In this document: one piece after another, positions 12,101 through 22,242 of the stretch
Layout: every line of letters starts with the position of its first letter
Position numbering within the stretch: the first letter of the stretch is position 1
Assembly: GCA_023634235.1 (NCBI GenBank)
Contig: JAMKCF010000012.1
Span: 4,570,329-4,634,328, forward strand
Length of the DNA stretch: 64,000 nt
Reading direction: 5' to 3'
From: Pisaster brevispinus
Lineage: Eukaryota; Echinodermata; Asteroidea; Forcipulatida; Asteriidae
Translations under genes and position numbers: made by a program
Notes under the pieces: generated by a model
Told to the model about the DNA's origin: nothing
The model's input: only the letters and a program-made list of their open reading frames with translations
Databases searched by the model: none

Positions 12101-13508
12101 ATTATTATCCTTCAAAAATTGTTTTGGCTCATCTACAGCATAACTCAACATTGAAATTGATCTGAACACTGAAACGCATCAGACAAGTGAACCTCAGAAT
12201 CAAGACAACACAAACTTGATGATGTCAAGATGACGTCATCGGGTCCCGAATTACATTAAATCAAAGTTAAATATTTGTACCAAATCATTACTAATGAACC
12301 ACACGTTGGATTTTTACAATCTACACATCATCAGATAGGTCGTAGAAAGTTCAACGAACGCTACACACAACGTGATCCTATTTGACCTTGACTTCCGGTT
12401 CAAACCGGAAAATGAAAATTTCAAAAAATTCATAGGCCTATCTCAAAAACTACGTGATATTTCAACATAAATTTTGCACCACGTTAAAGATGAGTGATCC
12501 TGCTCAAACCTTTGCTCATATATGATAACATTTTAACCTTTGCATCGGGTCAAAACCGGACGTCAATGTGCACGTGTCTGTTGACCCACATTGTATGACA
12601 ATTCACGATACAGTATAATAGGCCTACACGTACTGTACATACGCCGAACCTGTACAGCCGGCCACGTGTACACTGTACGTGTAGTTAAAGTTAACCTGTA
12701 TATGTACTGTATTGAGTACTGTGCAGCTACATGTGCGAATACATTTGGCGTCGCTCGCTATTTCAATGTATATTTGCACATCCAAATAATTAGAGTCCGT
12801 GTAATATTTGACATTGGATTTTTACAATTCATACTTTATCTGAAAGGTCTTGATCAATTAAACAAGCGCCTCGCAAAATGGAACCCCGTTTGACCTTAAT
12901 TTGCTCGGGTTTTGATGTTTTAGTTGTTGTTTTGTTGTTGTTTTTTTAAACAGAGGAAGAAGTTGATCCGTGGTGGCTGGTAAACCTTGAAGATGAACAC
13001 TGCATCAGCAGAGTGGTCGTTCTCAATCGCGGGGATTGTTGTAGTAAGTATTCAACACATTTAACTGCTGTATTGAAGTAATGGATTGATTCCTGTATGT
13101 GTCAACCATTTCTCTGTTATTTTTTCATCAATATCACCAGGTGACCGTTTGACGAATGCTATTGTTCGCGCGGGTACCAGTACAAAAATTCATGCCAATC
13201 CCATGTGTGGTGATGTAGTCAGCCGTAGTATGGCAGCACCGGCTGGAGGCACAATTGAATTCGTATGTGACCCACCATTGGTTGCGCGTTTCATTAGTGT
13301 CGACATACCCTCTGACAAACCTTCGTATCTGCAGTTGTGTGAAGTGACGGTGAAGGAGCTCGTCACAGAAGATGCGTGTCGTGAACCAGAACCGATAGTC
13401 GAAAAGGAACCAGAACCCCCGAAACCTGTCGAGAAACTTATCCCAAAGAAGGTTGGTGGTGGTGGGACAAAGCCTCGAAATGAAGTCCCTCATGGATTGG
13501 GTCCTTAG
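3064..13508 (+). CDS. Secreted-type protein with three F-type lectin domains (lectin gene 1; signal-peptide exon not found)
   Basis: Spliced exons: 3064-3124, 4728-4835, 5514-5603, 7082-7324, 8379-8504, 10269-10358, 10807-11052, 11282-11410, 12954-13043 and 13141-13508. All have AG acceptors and GT donors and join in one frame to 516 codons and a stop. The first exon is an acidic linker in phase 0; each domain then uses three phase-1 exons. F-type domains bind terminal L-fucose and act in innate recognition in many aquatic animals; that role is inferred here. Every domain has the adjacent Cys pair and the R-x-D-C-C-S-D-R core, and C-x-P-P-L before the last strand. Only domain 3 has the fucose-contacting His. 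The tail is Glu/Pro/Lys-rich and ends V-P-H-G-L-G-P. The 5' end is incomplete: the paralogue at 22186 has a signal-peptide exon, and here it is either undetected or outside the window. Confidence 0.87.
4728..7324 (+). CDS. Lectin gene 1, F-type domain 1 (three exons)
   Basis: Exons 4728-4835, 5514-5603 and 7082-7324. The first encodes the L-S-I-V-G strand and the E-Q-S-S and A-V-D-G-N motifs of the family; it is 108 nt, the shortest of the six first exons. The second holds F-W-T-V-R-L and the N-R-K-D-C-C end. The third starts S-D-R-L-K-D-A-V-V-R and holds C-D-P-P-L-L. Both fucose-contacting arginines are present (residues 82 and 89 counted from the linker exon), but the residue 27 before the first Arg is Cys instead of His. 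Sugar binding may be altered or lost. Confidence 0.87.
6480..6990 (+). repeat. Dispersed repeat, copy 1 (intronic)
   Basis: This stretch, in the intron between domain-1 exons 2 and 3, is similar to about 9515-9960 and, inverted, to about 29160-29290. Shared landmarks are TTTGTCAGCTTGCA, GAACATGTACGTGTG, the GGCGTTATTCA(C/G)GAGCCTC block and GTGACGTCAG. The copies lie at non-equivalent intron positions, so this is a mobile repeat and not inherited intron sequence. No protein is recognisable. Confidence 0.65.
7630..7705 (+). repeat. tRNA-like SINE head or tRNA relic
   Basis: The sequence has TTGGTAAAGC as a weak A box and CGCAGGTTCAAATCC as a good B box, followed by a closing strand CTGCTCCTGGC. 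A stable acceptor stem could not be paired and the spacing is irregular, so I call it tRNA-derived repeat DNA and not a working tRNA. Confidence 0.45.
8379..11052 (+). CDS. Lectin gene 1, F-type domain 2 (three exons)
   Basis: Exons 8379-8504, 10269-10358 and 10807-11052. The first has L-S-I-L-N, E-Q-S-S-G-Y and A-A-D-G-F. The second has D-P-W-W-R-V-N-L and N-R-A-D-C-C. The third starts S-D-R-L-S-N-A-I-V-R and is 246 nt, as in domain 2 of the paralogue. Its donor is GTTAGT, which also reads as a stop in frame; the paralogue has the same GTTAGT border, which argues for splicing. The fucose arginines are present (residues 235 and 242), but the His position is Val. Confidence 0.86.
9515..9960 (+). 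repeat. Dispersed repeat, copy 2 (interrupted)
   Basis: Related to 6480-6990. The similarity is broken at about 9675-9855 by unrelated sequence in which AGACC and GGTCT stretches lie near each other in inverted order, so a second small insertion is likely. It sits in the intron between domain-2 exons 1 and 2. Confidence 0.6.
11282..13508 (+). CDS. Lectin gene 1, F-type domain 3 and C-terminal tail
   Basis: Exons 11282-11410, 12954-13043 and 13141-13508. This is the only domain of the protein with the complete fucose triad: His at residue 363 (in S-H-T), Arg 390 and Arg 397, matching the family spacing H-x26-R-x-D-x4-R. The last exon continues past the domain into a tail of about 40 residues rich in Glu, Pro and Lys with a short Gly run. 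The 97-nt intron 13044-13140 is nearly identical to 32372-32467 in the paralogue. Confidence 0.88.
11534..11741. repeat. Array of four imperfect palindromes
   Basis: Four copies of a hairpin unit starting AGGTGT(T/C)CGTGCAATA begin at 11534, 11586, 11639 and 11707. The complement follows after the loop, for example GCACGAACACCT. Spacers are T-rich. The array borders the longer repeat at 11742-12900, and the same end structure closes the related copy at 43880-44455. Confidence 0.8.
11742..12900 (-). mobile_element. Dispersed repeat with hairpin end, copy 1
   Basis: Read on the minus strand, the segment contains blocks with an inverted TTCCGGTTTGAACCGGAA core, then GTCAAGGTCAAAT, a TGTAGCGTT stretch and GATGATGTGTAGATTG, and repeats this order in diverged form. 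It ends in a GAAGAAGAAG run and the hairpin array at 11534-11741. The same order appears in plus orientation at 43880-44455. No transposase is seen; the superfamily is not identified. Confidence 0.6.
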
Positions 13509-14719
13509 GCTTGTATTTAACGGCCGTGAACATGATCCCAAACTACATGTATACCTGATAGAAGAAATATTATTTATAGCGTGTCAATGGTGTAATGCTT
13601 TAGCCCCTATAAACATGGTTTTAATTTGAGGTTCTGAGGTTTTATGTTGTTCTTTCACTATCGTCTAGTAGTAGCTCAATACAACGTCGGGGGTGTCTTT
13701 ATAGCAGTGTACGTGTGTTATCCAATGTACGTACAATTAGATGCAGTATACGGGTAGCCACCTGTAGTATTCAAGTAGTCTTATAAAGTTATCGCAATAT
13801 TCTTTAAAGTTCAGCTGAAGCCCGTATTGAAATAAACTACACCATCCAAATAGTTGCTTCAAACATTACCAGTTCTACTGCAGTCTCCCAGTGACCTGAA
13901 CTGTAACACAAATCATGCAGTAGCTTTATTATAACAGTGTGCTCAAATATTATTCAGTGTACCTGTGACGTTATAGTTACACAGTATAGTACAGCAGCAG
14001 ATAGCAGTTGGGATTGTGCCTTTGATTATACAATCTTGGAATTTGGCGCATAGTCAAAATACGTCACGAAGAAGCTATTTGGCTATGGGCCATCGCTGAT
14101 TTTTCCTTTGAAAAAAATTTAGATAAAATAACAAGCAATATCAAAATTTTCAAAATGGCTACCATTGCTTTTAGATATTACCTATAGTTTTTCGAAGGCC
14201 AAATCTGCGATGTTTTATATAGCCAAGTGTCTTTCTCATGACGTACCATGACTGTCTGCCAAACTCCATGCTTGCATCATCAAAATTTTACTTCCCAAAC
14301 ATTTCCCCTATGTGCCCACTAGACCGTTGAAGACCGAGTATCCCTTTCGTTTGTTTGGCTCATAGTATACCGGTAGCTAGTAAGCTACATTTTTAGCCGA
14401 TGGCTTCACATTGAAGTTGATTGCTGATGAAATTCAATGGTAACCCAGTATCCCATTACAGTTTGTCAATATCTTGATACGGTATTCCTGCCTGTAATCT
14501 TAGTTAATACTATCCCAGTATACTCATAGATGCTGTATTATTGTCTCTCAGTAGATGCAGTATCTTGCCTGTGTAGAATACAAACAGTTACGTTCTAAAG
14601 TATAACTATATTTTTAAAATCCAAAAACAGCATCCGGTAACTTCCCATCATTTATAGATAGGCGTGGTACAATAGACAGTTGTTATTATTAAAAGTTGAT
14701 TGTAGTGAAATTTTTCGTC
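13509..14719. other. 3' flank of lectin gene 1, no gene
   Basis: It includes the likely 3' untranslated region and AT-rich sequence with scattered CAGTAT and GTAGCC words that merge into the minisatellite downstream. No coding region is recognised. Confidence 0.5.
13831..13836 (+). other. Candidate polyadenylation signal of lectin gene 1
   Basis: AATAAA lies 323 nt after the stop codon of lectin gene 1. It is the first canonical hexamer found downstream; no transcript evidence is available. Confidence 0.35.
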
Positions 14720-15795
14720 ACAGTATGTGGTATTGCAGTAGCCTTATTATATTTATATGGATTCCATAACCTAATGTGGAATCACAGAAGCCAATGTTGT
14801 ATGCGGGAGCCTCATGTGATACTACCAGTAGAGCCTAATGTGTGGTATTGCAGTAGCCTAATGTGTTATCCAATGTAGCCTTATATATGGTCTGGCAATA
14901 GCTAATGTTGTATCGGAGGCTATAGCCTCATTACGATATCCCGTAGCCTAATGTGGTGGCGCAGTAGCCTCATGTGGTATCGTAGTATTCTAATATGTAT
15001 GACATTAAATACTGATGTATCGCAGTAGCCTCAAATGATTTCCCAAACATAGCCTCGTGTGTTATTGCTGTATCTTAATCTGGTACCAAAAAAGTCTATG
15101 GTGTGGCAGTAGCCAATGTTGCATCGGAGGCTATAGCCTTAATATCCTAATTTATTGTGGTAGTGGCCCAATATGGGGTGACTGTAGCCAATGTTATATC
15201 ACAGGCTATAGCTTCTACGGTATCCAAGTAGCCTAATGTGGTACGACGGTAGCATTGTATGGACAGTTGCCATCGTTGTATTGCAGTAGCCTTATACGAT
15301 ATTCCTGTAGGCCTAAAGCCTAATGATTGCAGTTGCCTAATATGGTATCTCACGAGCCTAAAAAATAGTATGCCAATGTTGTATCGCAATAGGCTCATAT
15401 AGAATCGAAGTGCAGCCTAATGTGGTATAATAGTAGCCTAAAGTGGTACCGCAGTAGGCTAAAGTGTAAACACAGTATCCTATTGTGTTATCGCATGACC
15501 TATTAAATATAAGATCACAAGAGAATAATGTGTCATCCCAATAGCCTATTGTTGTATTGCAGAAGAGTGATATCAAAGTAGCCTACTGTGGTATCAAAGT
15601 AGCCTAGTGCGGTATCACACTAGGCTATCACATTGTGGTATCACATTGTGATATCGCAGTATATAGCCTAATGTGGTACCACAGTAGGTATCAGCGGTAT
15701 CACAGAAGCATATCAGTGGTATCACACAAGCCTTATGTCACACCGGAGTAGCCTAAAGTAGCACAGTAGCCTAATGGTATTACAGTATTCAGGTT
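14720..15795. repeat. Degenerate minisatellite, unit about 21-24 bp
   Basis: More than 30 diverged copies of a unit close to CAGTAGCCTAATGTGGTATC follow each other with irregular spacing. Open frames across it are repeat artefacts. A sparser array of related words lies at 33740-34340, after lectin gene 2. Confidence 0.8.
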
Positions 15796-17312
15796 CAGCC
15801 AATAATCTGATACAGTATTCCAGTTATCGTCCACAATCCAAGGGACAGTATCTAAGGAGCCCCATAGAGAATTATTAAAAAGTGTCACTTCAATTTTATT
15901 AGCCACATATACAGTACCACAGAAAATATCTCTAGTATCAAGTAGCCGGCTGTATGTTTCGCTGACAACATTACATTGAATAAAGGGCTATAAACGTTCT
16001 ACAATAAACCTAGCTTAGCCAGCGGCTATAAAGTCATGGAAAACGTCTGTTGATAAGATTGTTTTGTCTGCTTATCTACACCTTTTAAGCTTACACAATG
16101 ACACGATTTTTAAAACATAATGCTACAGAGGGCGAGGGACCTGGATATGTCCTCAGTATAAAACTCATCAGAAAGATGTTTTTTAAAACGAATCCATTAC
16201 TACAACAAATTGCCTTAGTTAATAGCTAAAACCTTGCTAAAAGTTAGCACTGCACTGCTATGGCATCTCTTAGTTAACTCATAGAGCAAGGACCATTGTT
16301 GACTTCACTTGAGTTAAACCTGAGTTGCTACCGGGAAAGCAAAGCTCTTTTTAACAGCTGCTGCATGTAAAGATAAAAATCATGAACTTTAATACTAGTC
16401 AGTACCAACTGTTCTGATTGAAAATGACATCAACACGTTTTATATACAGCTCTATTTTAGTCAGTGCTATGTGAAAATGTTCAATCCATGGATCTTTTGA
16501 AATAGTTTTCTATGACTTAAATGAGATGAGCAAAAAAAGACTCGCCTACCATTTTGAAAACATTTTAAAAATCCTTTTCCCCAAACACCGCTCCCTGAAC
16601 TTTGGTAAACACAAAGTCGGCTGTGAATCTGTGATACTGTCCTGTCCGTGGTCTGAAGAAAGGTGATAAGTAACCCCTAATAAAACCCATGCCACTATAT
16701 TATAACAACCATTATGCCAAAAATATATGCTAAGTACCCGGATCTCAGGCATATCAAAATTCACCAGCATAAATGCAAGCGTACATGTCCAAGTTTTCTC
16801 GATCACGTTTTGACTATACTAGTTCAGCTTGGCGCGTCGATGATGAAGTAATTGACCATTTTGACCGCATGAGGGCGCTCTCGTCATGGAATTGTCCTGC
16901 ATCACAATTACAGTTTCATCTTATTTCAATTGCCTGTATGCAGTTTTCGTGCATCAATGACGAAATACATACATACTAATAACAACAATCATGAAAACCT
17001 GTTTGTTTACTAACTTGTTTTGCATCACGTGATTTCGGTTAACATACGCCCACACGCAGTTTAAAACGCGGTGAGTTTGGTAAGCGTGGAAGGTTTGTCT
17101 GACAGCCGGATATTTTTGAGCAAAAGTGACGTCATTAATGCGGAGTGCCTATCTTTTAGCACAAAAGTGCTGGGACGCTGACAGCAGAAGGCTTTGTACA
17201 CAAAGACAAGGAGAAACCAAGTTCGTCTTTTGTACTTTTTATGCGTATTAAGTGTCAGGCTAAACGGCTTACACAATTTCCCCGACAGGACATGATGCAG
17301 AACAAATGATTA
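15796..17312. other. Intergenic, nothing recognised
   Basis: AT-rich sequence with no domain-bearing frame, RNA gene or clear repeat boundary that I can see. Confidence 0.45.
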
Positions 17313-17527
17313 ATGTTTACAACTAAAAACAGAAAGTGGCTGAAGAAATTCAGATATAAAGAAGACCTTGTTGATGTGACGCAGATTAAACCCGACCGTA
17401 GAGTTTCCATGCTTATCTTACTTATACCCACCTATCGTCTGCGCTGTTTCCAGAATGTAAGTCGTAGATCAAGACACCTAATTCACATAAAAAGTAAAAA
17501 ATACGGTTTTCCTATGTCTTTCTGTAC

Positions 17528-17885
17528 AGAACCAGCGTCCCGTCAATGGCAGCGCGGCGTGCAGCATTTACGTGTATGGATTGGTCTATATATCCCTTGC
17601 ATTGATGTCTATTATTATAACGGAGATCAATGGTCCCTTGCATATGACGTCACAAGCCCCCAAAACAGTTCCCTCACTGAGGCCAGTGAAGAGCTATCAT
17701 CAGATGAGAGTCGTGCGGAATGCGTACACGCGTGCACGTTTCCATTGTTTAACATCAAAACTGGCGACCAATGTTTGGGGTGTATTCGTATCAAACCATG
17801 CAGGGTGCCCCAGAGGCTATACGAACTGAGCTTTCTGACATCAACATTATTTCAACCTATTTTTAATAATTCCTTAAATAAATGA
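17528..17885 (+). other. Unrecognised ORF or exon candidate
   Basis: Two overlapping plus-strand frames are open here. One ends at 17885 and gives 190 codons from an ATG at 17313. The other follows a good acceptor (pyrimidine-rich, ending TGTACAG at about 17528) and ends at 17829, with a hydrophobic stretch near S-L-A-L-M-S-I-I-I-T that could cross a membrane. Neither matches a family I know. Cysteines clustered in the longer frame (C-V-H-A-C, C-L-G-C) recall small disulphide domains but do not fit one. It could be a lone exon, a relic or chance. Confidence 0.2.
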
Positions 17886-19519
17886 ACCATAAATCTTTGA
17901 CTTTCATTAGGGCTTGATGCTGTGGAGAGTGCACCAAGAAGGATTCAGTTTAAGGAACCAAACTACATATGCATTAAATAACGGGAAAGTTTTGCTGACT
18001 TTGTTTGACTGGAACTATCAATGATCAGGTGCGAATCAGAATGAGGTTGGGGAGGGTATGAGTACAGGTGCGACCTTTTAATCCAGCTTTTACATTACGG
18101 ATAAATAAAAAAATCACATTACGGAGTAATATTATCAAGCGAACAAATCCACCAACAAGGTGCCTAGCCCGCCTCTTAACATAGAACAGAAAGTGTTCTG
18201 GTCACAGTTTGTACCATCTTATTTCTTTTTGGAACTCTTTTCAGCCACGTAAGTGCCGAGCTGAGCATTCCTAGTTCAGCAGTTCCTTTCTACTGCATTG
18301 TTCTCGGCTGGCTGAATACTTAAGTTAATTCATTACTCTGTGCAAGTGGTAGCATTTTATTTAACACTAATGTGCGTATAATAAAGGCATTGTATGGCCA
18401 TGCTGTGTCCTCCTTCGACTCAGAGCTAGAGATGGGATGCTGACCGGTCAGAACACAGGAATTGGTTGGCGCTACTACGACTGGCAGGACGACACGAGCG
18501 TGGCTTCTGGATTGCTGTGCTGGCCGGGGCTTGGTCTGACGGGAAGTCCCGCTGTTGAAGGCTACCAACTATCCCGCTCCTCGCGACTGTGTGGTTGGCT
18601 CCGGACTCCCCATTCCCGAGACCTGAGTTTGTTGAGCAGCCTGCATTTTATTTGAAACGGTATTTCAATCTCTCATATGGCCAAATATTAATATTCATTT
18701 ATATCGTCGCTCGTACCACGAAGTGACCTAACTTGTTCACAGTATAAACAATTGCGTTCGGAGAAAATCACGATTGAAGTTGCATTATTTTTTCAAACTG
18801 CTGGTTTGGAGTCTGCTTACAATTTTTATTTTATTTTTTTAAAGACGAAAATAAAGCTGAATACCCTGTTGATACAGAACTGTCAATGTGTTTTTATCGC
18901 TGCAGTTATTTTGTTAAGTAATTAGTTCCTAAACAGATAGGTCACTTCGTGAAAATTCGAGTTTTGCCCGCAGAGCGCTGCCTGTGTACAAACCGATGCT
19001 TAATAATGACTTATCGAGTTACGTCACTACGCTTCCATTTTAATAGGTCACTTTGTGGTACGCAATAATTGTCACACAAGCGCACGAAACAATATCATCC
19101 ACGCAAACACTCCTTGAAATAAACAATTCCCACACCAACAACCTAACACCCTAACACCACCAAAACCGTTACCCATTAAACCTTTAACCTACTAAACTCA
19201 AAACCTAAAAACATGGTAAAGACTATTTTTGTTGACACCTTCTATTGCTCAATGTCACGTACCCTGATGACACGATTCAATATTATAGCGCAGATCACGG
19301 CTATTTGATGTGTCCCGTTGATCGATTTGTTCCACTTCCCACATTGGGTGAATTAATATGGGGTCTATTATTTACATACCAAAGTAACAGTTGTGGTTCA
19401 CAAGAATGATAATTTTAATATTAAACTCCCCATTGTTTTGAAAATCTCCATTGTTTTTAACAACTTATTTATTACAAATACAACAGCACAATTGAATAGC
19501 GCCAATTACAGGATGAATA
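17886..19519. other. Intergenic, one GC-rich patch, no gene
   Basis: A GC-richer patch at about 18410-18640 stands out from its AT-rich surroundings and has open frames on both strands, but no domain is recognisable. The rest is AT-rich with a C/A-rich stretch near 19080-19210. Confidence 0.4.
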
Positions 19520-19712
19520 GGAGACGAGAAAAATGTTCAGTTTCAGATGTGGAAGGAAAACCCTAAATGGGGAAAACCCACGCTAACAGGTAGGGACTGA
19601 ACACCCAATCCACATGCAAGGCTCCGGTCTGAGGTGGGATTTGAACCAGGGTCCACAGAGGTGACAGGCAGTGAAAGAAACCACTGAGCTAACCTGATCA
19701 GCATTGAAGGGT
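19520..19712 (-). mobile_element. tRNA-derived SINE, copy 1
   Basis: On the minus strand the sequence begins with GGTTAGCTCAGTGG as an A box and has GGTTCAAATCC as a B box (19637-19647 on the plus strand). A tail follows whose GGGTTTTCC and CCACATCTGAAAC blocks are shared with 30355-30537. This is a typical SINE layout. Confidence 0.7.
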
Positions 19713-22092
19713 GTGTGTGCAACATTTGTAAGAATTATAAATGTTTACAGATTTGTACATAACTAACATGGTATGAAGGTAGTCGTGGTGAGAAAACTTC
19801 GTTTGCAATGTTGTAGCTTGAAATGCTATGGTTTTAGAGAAATTAGTAAAACAAATCGCTTTGATAGTCTAAACCAGATGTTTGAAAACAGTGAAAACAT
19901 ATCAAGGGGTTTTCACTTTTTTCTCGAGACTCCAACGACTATAAGGCTTAAACTTTCACAGGCTTGTTATTTCACATAAATATGTGGGATCACGCTAAGT
20001 GCGGTACAATGGTCTTTCACTTTCACCAATGTTTTACAGGCGCTTTAAGACCCGAAAAAAGTTTTGACACATCTTAATGCGTGATTTGGTTTAATTCACA
20101 CGATAAATCACTGTAGGCGTGGGAAACAAACGTGAGGTTCCAAGCAGTACGAGAACACACGCGATCTTCGCCCCATCTGTATCGATCAACTATTTTGTTT
20201 TTATGTATCAAAAATGCCAATAGTATTGATGAAAACCAGAAAAAGCCCAGCAGTAGAGCAAACACCCCCGCCATGTGAGCAGCTGGGGACGATACTATGT
20301 TGTACTTTTACTGGTGTTGAAATATTGTAATTCTCAAGAGAAATAATAATGCGCTGGTTTAAAACCCTGCGTCACGCAAGGGGGCAGTAGCGGTAGGCAC
20401 TTTTTTAAATATTGTATTTTGTTAAATAACATAAGAACCGTTCAGTCGAATCCGGTCATACTGCATGTAATCCTCTACTAGAACCCCTCCTTTGAGACAG
20501 TGTAGTTATTCATGGGGTTGAATTCCCTAAAAGGTCACCATGACCCTTTGAAGTTTGCCGACGGCACTCCCCATTGACATGTATACAGTACATCCAAAAC
20601 CCAATTCGTTTGTACACACCTATAAATTGCCTATGCACTTGTAAACACAGGTCTTTCTAGGCGGGAATTACCTTGGGACTATGTTTTGTCTCCCCCGCCC
20701 ACTCCAACAGTTTTTTGCTAAATTGTGAATTGTTCAAACTTTTGTGATAATGTCATCATTCATATTTTGAAAAGGTCACTTGTCATTTCCATACACAGGA
20801 ACCATTCCCGAATTCCCTTTTATATTTGGCAGTAGACCTTAAAACGAGGCCCTGAAATATTGTTTTACTTTACCTTCCGGATTCTACCGGGAGACAAGGT
20901 CATATTTGGGCCATACAAAGTTTATGCATGTTTTTCCAGACATTCCATATGACGTATTAGATTGTGAAAATAGCTTTAGTTCAGGTGATATGTTTGAGAA
21001 TAACATTTGAATTACGGTAACTCAACACCTAAAGAAGTTATCATTGACAAAATTTGATAAACTGACTATTTACCATTAAATATTCTGTCCAAAAAGTGTG
21101 ACGTTGAAAACTATCCGTAACTTTAAAAAAGGAAAGACCTGCTTACAGAAAGACAGTCTTCTTAAGTAAAGTGACATAAGGTTTCTCATAGGTTTTTGTT
21201 GTATTTTCCTAATTCGTTCTTGTAATAAACTTTACCAAATTTAGTGCAATCCTTACCCAAAACGCCAACAATGTCGCTCTAAACAAGACAACATTATGAC
21301 CTCATTGGCAGTACAAAAAACATATATTCTATGAATGTAAGTATGCTGGGTAAAACATATAGGTTTTCCCGGTCAGTTTGGGCACAAAAGCAGCATGTTT
21401 CTCTTCCATGCATTCGTATTGAAGTTAAATTTCCCTTCAATTGAAACCGCCATTCTATTTTAATTTGAGACGTGCGAAAAATCGTCGCATTCAGTTCAAC
21501 TTATCATGCATTTATTTTAGCCGTGCGAAATCTCATTCAATTTAGCAGAGCAGGCGCAAGTAGATATTTATACGAAATAATAATACTAATAATAATAATG
21601 ATACTAGTTAGATATTTATTTTGCGAAATTTCCACAAAAATGATTCACCGCGGATTACATCAAAGATTTTGTTAAAACAGTAAATAAAAACAATGAAAAA
21701 GTACATATCTACTAAAGAATCAACATACAAGCACAATTACATGAAATCAAAGTCTTCGATTTTACGCTGGAAAATATCAATGGAGTGAGAGTGTTGAAAA
21801 AGTTCTCCTGTTAATCTATCAATTCAAAAAGGAAGTGGAAATTTGTTGTTTGTTATCCAGACCCGGAACGAAATGGCACGTGGTCGCCTCACACTAAATG
21901 CAATTGGCATAACATCAGCCCATCCTTCAACTATGTTTTGACATACTTATCAATACACAGAACCCATCAGAGAAAACTATGTTATTAAAGTTGTAATTAC
22001 ACCTGTCCCTATCGATAACTAATTCATAGAATTTTAAACAATAAACATACCTAGGTATGTAGGTAAATCGATATTAGTCTACCCATGGTTCC
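19713..22092. other. Intergenic, nothing recognised
   Basis: AT-rich sequence. A small TACCTTCCGG...CCGGGAGACAAGG block near 20870 resembles the inverted TTCCGG core of the repeat at 11742-12900, but too little is shared for a call. No coding region is supported. Confidence 0.4.
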
Positions 22093-22104
22093 CATAATAA
22101 AAAG
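22093..22104 (+). promoter_or_regulatory. TATA-like element of lectin gene 2
   Basis: CATAATAAAAAG lies about 80-90 bases before the start codon at 22186, a plausible distance for a TATA box with a short 5' leader. The match is imperfect. Confidence 0.25.
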
Positions 22105-22185
22105 CAAATGGAGCGAGAACTTTTACTCAACTTTTATTACGCATCATTGAGAAAAGAGGAACAGACAAGAAGACGTTAGTCTACA

Positions 22186-22242
22186 ATGGAGGTCGTCTTC
22201 CTTTTGATACTATTCAGCCTCTTGACAACCAATGGAGCAGTG
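22186..22242 (+). CDS. Lectin gene 2, signal-peptide exon
   Basis: A 57-nt exon starting at ATG and ending before GTAAGA in phase 0. It encodes 19 residues, M-E-V-V followed by a Leu/Phe/Ile-rich core and T-T-N-G-A at the end, a typical secretion signal. The linker exon at 24318 also begins in phase 0, so the join keeps the frame. Confidence 0.85.
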
